Positions 57,870-64,000 of a stretch of DNA of 64,000 nucleotides are shown in pieces (position 1 is the stretch's first letter; the number at the start of each line of letters is the position of its first letter). The DNA is from Acinetobacter sp. XS-4. GTDB lineage: Bacteria; Pseudomonadota; Gammaproteobacteria; Pseudomonadales; Moraxellaceae. The notes under the pieces are model-generated. The model made no database searches. It saw only the letters and a program-made list of their open reading frames with translations, and was not told the DNA's origin. The stretch is from assembly GCF_023920705.1 (NCBI RefSeq), contig NZ_CP094657.1, positions 682,001 to 746,000 of the forward strand. Direction: 5' to 3'. The position numbers and the translations under genes were made by a program.

Positions 57870-57923
57870 ATGATAGAGAATTGTGCATTGATTAATCAAG
57901 GATGTAAATTTATTTTTGAATGA
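57870..57923 (+). pseudogene. 18-codon remnant of a copy of the 56829 gene
   Basis: The frame reads MIENCALINQGCKFIFE and then TGA. It aligns with the start of the 56829 product, which reads MIKIEDINLLEQGYKLVFD (ten or so matching or similar positions, one gap). It lies directly upstream of the duplicated module. It suggests that a paralogue once stood here and lost its body. Confidence 0.5.
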
Positions 57924-58426
57924 GGTGGTAAGTATCACCGAATATAAGTTTTAGGATTAAGGGTTTCTTATATGGACCTAAAGGAAATTTACTTTTATCT
58001 GCTTGAAAGGCATAAGAAAAAGATAGTTTTTTTAATTTTATTTTTTACTTTAGTGAGTGTTTCCATTCAAGTTAAAGTGGGCTTGATTGACTATGGATAC
58101 TTTTTTGTCATTTTCCTGAGTTGCTATGCTTGTATATATATGTGGTGCAATGGAATATTTGCAGAAACTTTACCAATCACTGAATCGAGTAATAATGGAG
58201 AAGTCATAGCGAGGTGGATGATGATTTTTTCAAGTACATTTCTTCATGTTTATTTCTTAATTAATCCATTGTTAAATAAATAGTTTTTGTAAATAATGAA
58301 GTGTTAATATGAATAAGCTAGATTTAAGTGTTAAGGTGGTTCAGGGGAGAGATTCCATAGAGATAAATCATATCGCTTTTGAAAATTCAGCCTTTATATG
58401 GCCTCGGGATAAATCTGATTTAAAGT
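57880..58426 (+). repeat. First copy of an imperfect tandem duplication
   Basis: This segment and 58850-59396 are diverged direct copies. Both contain the leader ending in CTTATATG, the 103-codon membrane protein gene, and the start of the MNKLDL gene. The order and spacing are the same in both. The leaders share nearly all bases over about 60 positions. Confidence 0.85.
57972..58283 (+). CDS. Small membrane protein, duplicated family, member 1
   Basis: A 103-residue protein with hydrophobic helices near residues 18-32, 38-58 and 82-98. Conserved features are the N-terminal KEIYFYLLERHKKKIVFLI, a central YMWCNGIFAE, and NGEVIARWMMIFSS. Its close paralogue at 58943 and a more distant one at 60863 share WxNGxF, GExxxRW and FSSxF. 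An AAGGG lies about nine bases upstream. It may be an inner-membrane immunity protein; no family is recognised. Confidence 0.75.
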   Translation: MDLKEIYFYLLERHKKKIVFLILFFTLVSVSIQVKVGLIDYGYFFVIFLSCYACIYMWCNGIFAETLPITESSNNGEVIARWMMIFSSTFLHVYFLINPLLNK

Positions 58427-58728
58427 TATTCATTGATCAAGGTACCTTACTTGTACCATCTGAATTAGAAAAATCTATTTACTCTTCTGGATTTTATCTA
58501 ATATTTACAGATGTCTCTGGTATAGCTGATGATGGCGGTTGGGATTATATCAAGGTTACTCATGAGAACAACCTAGTTTACTGGGATGTGTGGTTTAATA
58601 ATGGCTGGGTTGAGTTAGTTTTTGACCTAACTGTGTATCAAAAAGAGCTTTTTGAAACTATGAATCAACTAAAAATATTGCCACCAAATATTATTGTACA
58701 GCCTAGTCAGATTGTATTTCCAGAATAA
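58309..58728 (+). CDS. Unrecognised 139-residue protein of the duplicated module
   Basis: A soluble acidic protein starting MNKLDLSVKVVQGRDSIEIN. The centre reads ADDGGWDYIKVTHENNLVYW, and the end is rich in Pro and Ile. It lies 25 bases after the membrane protein gene, so the pair is probably translated together. A truncated second copy lies at 59280-59396. A strong terminator follows, closing this module. No family recognised. Confidence 0.75.
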   Translation: MNKLDLSVKVVQGRDSIEINHIAFENSAFIWPRDKSDLKLFIDQGTLLVPSELEKSIYSSGFYLIFTDVSGIADDGGWDYIKVTHENNLVYWDVWFNNGWVELVFDLTVYQKELFETMNQLKILPPNIIVQPSQIVFPE

Positions 58729-58737
58729 TAGTAAATT

Positions 58738-58763
58738 AAATCTGGGCATCTGCCCAGATTTTT
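58738..58763 (+). terminator. Terminator inside the small-gene array
   Basis: AAATCTGGGCA pairs with TGCCCAGATTT around TC, followed by T. It ends the transcript that includes 57972-58728. Confidence 0.88.
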
Positions 58764-58942
58764 AGTTATTAACAATATGTATAAAGGTTAATTGAAAAAT
58801 TATAGTAAATATATAGGCTATAACTAAATTTTTAAATTGTTAAGGGAAATTGTGATCAAGAATATTTAATAAATATAAATAGATGTTTGAATATGGTAGT
58901 AAGTATCACTGAATATAAATTTTAAGATTAAGGGCTTCTTAT

Positions 58943-59254
58943 ATGAAATTAAAGAAAATTTACTTTTATCTGCTTAAAAGGCATAAAAAAGAGATAGTTT
59001 TTTTAATTTTATTTTTAACTTTATTAAGTATTTTGATGCAAGTTAAGATGGGATTAATTGACTATGGATACTTTTTTGCTAGTTTTTTAAGTTGTTATGT
59101 TTGTATCTCTACTTGGTGTAATGGATTATTTGCTGAAACTTTTCCCATTACAGAATCAAGTACTAATGGAGAGGTTATAGGGAGATGGATGATAATTTTT
59201 TCAAGTACATTTTTTCATTTTTATATGATGCTTAATCCATTGTTAGGTAAATAA
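58943..59254 (+). CDS. Small membrane protein, duplicated family, member 2
   Basis: A 103-residue paralogue of the 57972 product, similar along its entire length: KKIYFYLLKRHKKEIVFLI at the start and FFHFYMMLNPLLGK at the end. The frame is intact although its partner gene downstream is truncated. This suggests that the membrane protein is kept by selection or that the copy is recent. Confidence 0.75.
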   Translation: MKLKKIYFYLLKRHKKEIVFLILFLTLLSILMQVKMGLIDYGYFFASFLSCYVCISTWCNGLFAETFPITESSTNGEVIGRWMIIFSSTFFHFYMMLNPLLGK

Positions 59255-59279
59255 TTTTAATAAAGGATGAATTGTTAAT

Positions 59280-59396
59280 ATGAATAAATTAGATTTGAGT
59301 CTTAAGGTGGTTCAGGACAAAGATTCGTTAGAGCTAAGTCATATCACCTTTGAAAATTCAGTCTTTATATATCCTACGGATAATTCTGATTTTTAG
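59280..59396 (+). pseudogene. Truncated copy of the 58309 gene
   Basis: The frame reads MNKLDLSLKVVQDKDSLELS and continues to a TAG after 38 codons. It matches the first 38 residues of the 58309 product at about two thirds of positions. The homology then stops, so the rest was lost rather than merely frameshifted. Confidence 0.8.
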
Positions 59397-59514
59397 TATT
59401 TTTATAATAAGCTGTTTCTTTATATAGTACTGAAAATTAAGGTGATTTTTTTTGAATATTTGGAGGTAGATTGCCTAACATTATAAAAAACCGTTGTGCT
59501 GGAGGCAGCTGATA

Positions 59515-59946
59515 ATGGGAAATTTATATAGCTTACTATTTATACCTGTGTTAGTGGCATGCTCTGGTACAGTTGATTTACTTGTTTCGGGTAATGCTAA
59601 TAATGGAATTATATTTCAGCTATCTAAAAGTGATGCCAAAAAGCTTGATAGTGGTTTTCGATTTTATGTGATGGATAATAGTACTGTTCCTGCTGGTACG
59701 TTGAAAGAAACAGCATGGGAGATTAAAATAAGCAGGGAAATAAGTTGGTTTAATTTTAAAAATGATTATGCCTATAAATGGACTTATGGAGTTAAACCAC
59801 GTGGATTTAAAGAGATTGTAAAACCCAAGCAGCTAAAGTTATATACTCAATATTATTATTCGATTGATGGTGGGGCAGGCTATCATGGTTCAGGTTGTTT
59901 TTATTTAAATGAGAACAAAATGGTTGTAAATATTAAGAGCTGTTGA
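59515..59946 (+). CDS. Small predicted lipoprotein of the array
   Basis: A protein of 143 residues. GGAGG lies nine bases before the ATG at 59515, excluding a TTG at 59494. The N-terminus MGNLYSLLFIPVLVACSG is a short lipoprotein signal with lipobox LVAC. The mature domain looks beta-rich, with aromatic repeats and two further Cys (GSGCFYL and IKSC at the very end) that may pair. No family recognised. A periplasmic immunity role is possible but unproven. Confidence 0.72.
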   Translation: MGNLYSLLFIPVLVACSGTVDLLVSGNANNGIIFQLSKSDAKKLDSGFRFYVMDNSTVPAGTLKETAWEIKISREISWFNFKNDYAYKWTYGVKPRGFKEIVKPKQLKLYTQYYYSIDGGAGYHGSGCFYLNENKMVVNIKSC

Positions 59947-60130
59947 ATCGGGTATTGTTCAGAACTCTGGTCTTATAATTTATCATCTATAGGCATCACT
60001 GCGCTATGCTTGTGCTTATGGGTTAATATAATGTGGGAACTAACCAGTTCTAAATTTTTATATAAAAAGATGTAAAATAAAAGCATTTTAAAATAAAGTT
60101 ATGAGGTTTTATTGGGATAAAGGAAATAAT

Positions 60131-60490
60131 ATGAGGCCTTTTTTAGTATGTTTGATTGTTTTTCTTAGTGGTTGTAGAGCTGTAGAAATTAATAAGGAGT
60201 ATTATTTTCAGCAAGGTTTTAATGCATCAACTGTTGTAAATCTAACTAATTATGTCTATATAATTAAAGAGTTACAAAAATATGAAAATGTGGATATATA
60301 TATTCCTTTATTGCTTGTTGCGCAAGATATGAGGAGGATATCAGAAAAAGATTTAACTCTTTATGATAAAAAGAATTTATGTCAAGTTAAATATTTTATA
60401 GATAATAGATATTTAAATGATCAAAGAAAGATTCAAAAAGATCTCTTGGAAACTAAAAAATGGCTTTTAAATTTAAATTACTGTGATTAA
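60131..60490 (+). CDS. Second small predicted lipoprotein of the array
   Basis: A 119-residue protein. The ATG at 60131 has AGGA six bases upstream; an earlier in-frame ATG at 60101 lacks one. The N-terminus MRPFLVCLIVFLSGC is a lipoprotein signal with lipobox LSGC at residues 12-15. The mature part is helical and charged, with a Cys at NLCQVK and another near the end (NLNYCD). No family recognised. Confidence 0.72.
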   Translation: MRPFLVCLIVFLSGCRAVEINKEYYFQQGFNASTVVNLTNYVYIIKELQKYENVDIYIPLLLVAQDMRRISEKDLTLYDKKNLCQVKYFIDNRYLNDQRKIQKDLLETKKWLLNLNYCD

Positions 60491-60555
60491 ATTTATATAT
60501 GAAAGTTTAAAATTGGAACAGTGTCTTAAGAGTATTTTAATATTAAAGGAACTGT

Positions 60556-60849
60556 ATGAAGAATTATATTATAAATTTATCTGATGACTTTTGTGAATAT
60601 GCTTGGGAAATTGAGTTGAAGGGATGTCTTGAGGTGGATATACAGATATTTGATAAAGTATATACATTTAATTTTTATGATCCTATTAGATTGAAACAAA
60701 CTATTGAAGATGATTTGAGATCAAATCAATATTTTTTTTATGAAAATATGGTTGTATTGCCAAAAGTAAATTTAAGGAATATTGAAAAATTTATAGAAGG
60801 TATAATTAATACTCCTTATCTATTATCTTTTTCTACAAAAATAATTTAA
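60556..60849 (+). CDS. Unrecognised 97-residue acidic protein of the array
   Basis: AAGGA precedes the ATG by six bases. The product begins MKNYIINLSDDFCEYAWEIE, is soluble and acidic, and has no signal peptide. It lies 14 bases ahead of the next gene, which encodes a small membrane protein. The pairing of a soluble and a membrane protein mirrors the duplicated module upstream. No family recognised. Confidence 0.7.
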   Translation: MKNYIINLSDDFCEYAWEIELKGCLEVDIQIFDKVYTFNFYDPIRLKQTIEDDLRSNQYFFYENMVVLPKVNLRNIEKFIEGIINTPYLLSFSTKII

Positions 60850-60862
60850 TAAGAGGTAAGAA

Positions 60863-61162
60863 GTGAAAGAAACTTATCTTTTAATATATACAAGATATAA
60901 ATTCCTAATATTTTCTGTATATACATTAATTTCTGCTTTTGGATTATTTGTACAATATATTAAGGAAGTTTTATCTATATCTTCTGTTTTAGTTATATTT
61001 TCATCAACTTTTTTTTGCTTATATGCTTGGTTTAATGGAACTTTTACCTTTGTATTTGCTATAGATGTTAATAGTAGTACAGGCGAGATTTATAGGAGAT
61101 GGTGTGTAATTCTTTTTAGCTCTTTGTTCTATGTATATACTTTAATTGATCCTTTTCTATAA
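60863..61162 (+). CDS. Small membrane protein, third and distant family member
   Basis: A 99-residue protein starting at GTG with GAGG just upstream. Three hydrophobic helices are visible. Its second half, AWFNGTFTFVFAIDVNSSTG followed by EIYRRWCVILFSS, aligns with the 57972 and 58943 products: NG-x-F, a TG/NG-E turn, R-W, FSS and a terminal PxL. It is clearly homologous but more diverged. It ends 35 bases from the tRNA-Arg 3' end. Confidence 0.72.
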   Translation: MKETYLLIYTRYKFLIFSVYTLISAFGLFVQYIKEVLSISSVLVIFSSTFFCLYAWFNGTFTFVFAIDVNSSTGEIYRRWCVILFSSLFYVYTLIDPFL

Positions 61163-61196
61163 TCATTACTAGCATATCTATTTGCTAGATTATATG

Positions 61197-61269
61197 TGCG
61201 CCCTGTGGGACTCGAACCCACGTCGGTCGCTTAGGAGGCAACTGCTCTATCCAGTTAAGCTAAGGGCGC
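61197..61269 (-). tRNA. tRNA-Arg(CCT)
   Basis: A 73-nucleotide cloverleaf on the minus strand. The acceptor GCGCCCT pairs with AGGGCGC, the anticodon stem is GTTGC/GCGAC, and loop CTCCTAA gives anticodon CCT. The T loop is TTCGAGT. CCA is not encoded (CAT follows the discriminator A). Its 3' end faces the small-gene array, the usual side for integrating elements. Confidence 0.93.
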
Positions 61270-61290
61270 ATAATTTTATGATTATAAACA

Positions 61291-61320
61291 AAAAAGCCAT
61301 TGTCTAGACAATGGCTTTTT
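61291..61320 (-). terminator. Terminator of the permease gene
   Basis: AAAAAGCCATTGTCT and AGACAATGGCTTTTT form a perfect 30-bp palindrome, eight bases past the permease stop and upstream of the tRNA-Arg. Confidence 0.9.
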
Positions 61321-61328
61321 AGATTTAT

Positions 61329-62708
61329 TTATTCTTCAGGATTCTCAATGGAATCTAGTTTTTTAGGATTTAAATAGTCAAAAAGTACGAGCATTGCCGT
61401 AATCCAAATAGGGATCATCATTACTGACTCTTTGAAGCCTTGAGTCCACATAATATAGAGAACCACAGCAATAAACGCTAAAACTAAGTAATTACTAAAA
61501 GGTGACCATAACGCTGGAAAAGATGTCTTAATATTCGCGTGCTTAACAAAGCGTCTATACTTCAAATGTGTAATTGATATCATTGCCCAGTTTAGAACAA
61601 GTGCACCAACCACAACGTACATAAGATGTCCAAGAGCATCTTCAGGTACAAAGTAATTCAAAAGAACACAACCAAAGATTAATAAAGCAGAAAGCAGAAC
61701 AGCGGGAATAGGAACCCCCTGTTTATTGGTTTTTGCAAAAACTTTTGGTGCATTCCCTTGTTGAGCGAGACTGTAGAGCATACGGCTATTTGCAAACATC
61801 CCACTGTTATAAACAGATAGGGCAGCAGTTAAGATAATAAAGTTAAGTAAGTGTGCAGCCCAACCAATTCCCATTTGGCTAAAAATCATAACAAATGGAC
61901 TTTTGTCGAGACCGCCAAGATCTAATTGGTTCCATGGCACTAATGAAAGTAAGATTGCCAGTGAACCGATATAGAAAATCAAGATACGGAAAACGACTTG
62001 GTTAATTGCTTTTGGAATGGTTTTTTTCGGATCTTTTGCTTCTGCTGCGGCCATACCAATCAGTTCAATACCACCAAAAGCGAACATCAAGAAAGCCAAC
62101 ATATAGAACAGGCCGCTAAAGCCATTTGGAAAAAATCCACCATGAGACCAAAGGTTACTAAATGAAATGCTTGAACCGACATCTGCTGTAAATAGCAAAT
62201 AAAGCCCAAACACAATCATAGAAATAACCGCAGCAACTTTAATAATAGCGAGCCAGAATTCGGATTCACCATAAAATTTGACGTTGGTTAAGTTAATTGC
62301 CGTAATCACGACAAAGAAAAATAAGACAGAAGTCCACGCTGGAATATGAGGCCACCAATAATTAATATATTTGGCTACCGCGGTGAGCTCACTCATCGCA
62401 ACCAGAACGTAGAGTATCCAATAGTTCCATCCGGTTAAAAATCCGGGAAATTTCCCCCAATATTTATACGCAAAATGGCTGAACGATCCTGCAACAGGTT
62501 CTTCAACAATCATTTCTCCCAAGTGACGCATAATCAAAAACGCGATTAAGCCGCCAATGGCATATCCTAAAATAATGGATGGTCCCGCAGATTGAATCAC
62601 TTGCGCCGAGCCTAAAAATAATCCGGTACCAATTGCTCCACCCATAGCAATTAATTGGATATGTCGATTTTTTAGTCCTCGTTGCAGTGTAGAAGATTCG
62701 TTGGTCAA
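61329..62708 (-). CDS. Amino acid permease, AroP/PheP/ProY type (APC superfamily)
   Basis: A 459-residue protein with 12 membrane helices. The N-terminal binding motif GGAIGTGLFLGSA is near residue 25. EPVAGSFSHFAYKYW near residue 70 and FAFGGIELIGMAAAEAKDPK near residue 210 are typical of the aromatic and proline permease group. It imports an amino acid with protons; the substrate cannot be fixed. The only in-frame start ahead of the conserved part is TTG at 62708, as the frame is closed upstream. Confidence 0.88.
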   Translation of the reverse strand: MTNESSTLQRGLKNRHIQLIAMGGAIGTGLFLGSAQVIQSAGPSIILGYAIGGLIAFLIMRHLGEMIVEEPVAGSFSHFAYKYWGKFPGFLTGWNYWILYVLVAMSELTAVAKYINYWWPHIPAWTSVLFFFVVITAINLTNVKFYGESEFWLAIIKVAAVISMIVFGLYLLFTADVGSSISFSNLWSHGGFFPNGFSGLFYMLAFLMFAFGGIELIGMAAAEAKDPKKTIPKAINQVVFRILIFYIGSLAILLSLVPWNQLDLGGLDKSPFVMIFSQMGIGWAAHLLNFIILTAALSVYNSGMFANSRMLYSLAQQGNAPKVFAKTNKQGVPIPAVLLSALLIFGCVLLNYFVPEDALGHLMYVVVGALVLNWAMISITHLKYRRFVKHANIKTSFPALWSPFSNYLVLAFIAVVLYIMWTQGFKESVMMIPIWITAMLVLFDYLNPKKLDSIENPEE

Positions 62709-63086
62709 AGGTCTTCACTCACAATGAATAAGTAAATTATTCTAATAGATGGAGTTATTTTAGCCTAGACTACAAATTAATAAGGAGTGACTGAAAAGTA
62801 ATATTAAAATATATTTAAAATCATTGGTTTACTTTTAATTTTTTAATATAGAGTGAAAAGTACTCTAAAAAATATAATTTAATATAGACTTTTTTTCTTA
62901 GATTTTGCTTAGATTAAGTCATTGCAAGCATATTGCTAAATTCTCAAAATATACTCGCGTCAATACGATTGATGTATAAAGCAGATCGCTATCTCTTGGC
63001 CTTAAAACAATTTAAGATGCAGAGAAGGGTAAACAAGAATGCTTGTTTTGATATAGAAGAACATAATAGTAAGGATAACAGTTGAT
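62709..63086. other. AT-rich intergenic stretch between the permease and prpF
   Basis: About 380 bases that should hold the two divergent promoters. A weak hairpin, TAGAGT/ACTCTA near 62849-62867, is the only structure seen. No gene is supported. Confidence 0.55.
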
Positions 63087-64000
63087 ATGAGCTCAGTACC
63101 GCAAATTAAAATTCCAGCAACTTATATGCGTGGTGGAACCAGTAAAGGTGTCTTTTTCAAGCTTGATGATTTGCCTGAAAAAGCCCAAGTTGCAGGACAA
63201 GCAAGGGATCAGCTCTTACTACGTGTCATTGGTAGCCCAGACCCATATGGAAAACAAATTGATGGAATGGGAGGAGCCACTTCGAGTACCAGCAAAACTG
63301 TGATTCTCGCTAAAAGTACTCAGCCAGATCATGATGTTGATTATTTATTTGGTCAGGTTTCAATTGATCAGGCTTTTGTAGACTGGAGTGGTAACTGCGG
63401 TAATTTAACCGCCGCTGTTGGCTCTTTTGCGATTTCAAATGGCTTGGTTGATGCAAACCGTATTCCAGAAAATGGCCTATGCACGGTTCGAATTTGGCAA
63501 AAAAATATTCAAAAAACCATTATTGCGCATGTGCCTATCACCAATGGTCAAGTTCAAGAAACTGGTGATTTCGAGCTCGATGGGGTAACGTTTCCTGCTG
63601 CTGAAGTTCAAATTGAGTTTTTAGATCCAGCCGATGATGGTGAAGAAGGCGGTGATATGTTCCCGACAGGAAATATCGTTGATGAATTAGATGTCCCCGA
63701 CATTGGTCATTTTCAAGCGACATTCATTAATGCAGGAATTCCAACCATTTTCTTAAATGCAGAAGATTTGGGTTACCAAGGCACAGAGTTACAAGATCAT
63801 ATTAATAGTGATACAACTGCACTGGCTCGTTTTGAAAAAATTCGTGCGTATGGTGCGGTACAGATGGGTTTAATTAAAGATATTTCTGAAGCAGCTGCGC
63901 GTCAGCACACACCAAAAATTGCTTTTGTTTCTAAACCGAAAAATTATACAGCTTCAAGTGGTAAACCAGTTTCAGAGAGTGATGTTGATTTACTGGTTCG
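63087..64000 (+). CDS. prpF: 2-methylaconitate isomerase PrpF, 3' end missing
   Basis: The frame is open from the ATG at 63087 to the window edge, giving 304 codons of an expected 390 or so. The N-terminus, with ATYMRGGTSKGVFF, IGSPDPYGKQIDGMGGATSS near residue 50, and FVDWSGNCGNLTAAVG near residue 95, agrees closely with PrpF of Shewanella, including the active-site Cys region. PrpF isomerises 2-methylaconitate made by AcnD in the 2-methylcitrate cycle for propionate. Here it is the first gene on its side, not preceded by prpB, prpC or acnD. AAGGA lies 11 bases upstream. Confidence 0.92.
   Translation, partial: MSSVPQIKIPATYMRGGTSKGVFFKLDDLPEKAQVAGQARDQLLLRVIGSPDPYGKQIDGMGGATSSTSKTVILAKSTQPDHDVDYLFGQVSIDQAFVDWSGNCGNLTAAVGSFAISNGLVDANRIPENGLCTVRIWQKNIQKTIIAHVPITNGQVQETGDFELDGVTFPAAEVQIEFLDPADDGEEGGDMFPTGNIVDELDVPDIGHFQATFINAGIPTIFLNAEDLGYQGTELQDHINSDTTALARFEKIRAYGAVQMGLIKDISEAAARQHTPKIAFVSKPKNYTASSGKPVSESDVDLLV

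Larger units (their letters stand above)
58850..59396 (+). repeat. Second copy of the imperfect tandem duplication
   Basis: Diverged copy of 57880-58426 (see there). The match ends within the MNKLDL gene, which stops after 38 codons here. Confidence 0.85.

Noticed and set aside
56745..61270. Integrative element bounded by a direct repeat of the tRNA-Arg 3' end
   Set aside because: No copy of the tRNA 3' end was seen near 56745-56828, and no integrase or transposase is present. The tRNA neighbour may be coincidence.

Overview
The window reads as chromosome of an Acinetobacter species, most likely of the calcoaceticus-baumannii group. Evidence: an AT-rich genome, a wax ester synthase/DGAT nearly collinear with the A. 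baylyi enzyme, the pilH-pilI-pilJ-chpA order, a short cytoplasmic YkuD protein of the ElsL type, DUF1853, DUF4850 and DUF1176 proteins, and a PrpF close to the Shewanella family member. Assignments come from reading the sequence and recalling families; no search was run.

Layout. 1-8187 is the type IV pilus chemosensory operon: pilH (5' end missing), pilI, pilJ, a 1501-residue chpA with four visible Hpt domains, and a small CheW/ChpC-like gene. 8221-11815 holds dapE, an entericidin-like lipoprotein, DUF1853, a YbaN-like membrane protein, a 60-bp tandem hairpin repeat and an elsL-like carboxypeptidase. 12023-12742 is an array of six tRNAs, three Val(TAC) and three Asp(GTC), behind a strong sigma-70 promoter, followed by a perfect 40-bp palindrome. 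13202-28395 is mainly envelope and metabolic housekeeping: YdcF, a PepSY-flavodoxin reductase under a likely Fur box, YccS, a Bcr/CflA exporter, a nitroreductase, an AgcS symporter, a patatin lipoprotein, a threonine ammonia-lyase and SbmA. 28436-31811 is a run of exported proteins of unknown role.

32470-35060 is an insertion-like patch: a decayed second copy of the 31293-31811 gene lies against a very AT-rich gene for a 665-residue protein with a PD-(D/E)XK nuclease signature. 35103-43367 is core: gatCAB facing mreBCD-maf-rng and a 57-codon gene. 43396-56744 carries lipid, sulfur and detoxification genes: WS/DGAT, cysH, thrH, a FadL-type porin, a quinone reductase with a divergent AraC regulator, a desaturase with a PaaX-type regulator, uppP, a second AraC regulator with a quinone oxidoreductase, and hchA.

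56829-61162 is the most unusual block. Eight small AT-rich genes, all on the plus strand, lie between hchA and a tRNA-Arg. They show a clear tandem duplication, two truncated copies and a three-member family of small membrane proteins. This resembles an orphan immunity-gene array of a polymorphic toxin system, but no toxin is present, so that is inference. The window ends with an aromatic-type amino acid permease and the start of prpF.

Best candidates for something undescribed: the small-gene array at 56829-61162, the nuclease-like gene at 32839-34836 beside its decayed neighbour, and the small gene plus hairpin-rich transcript at 22272-22837.
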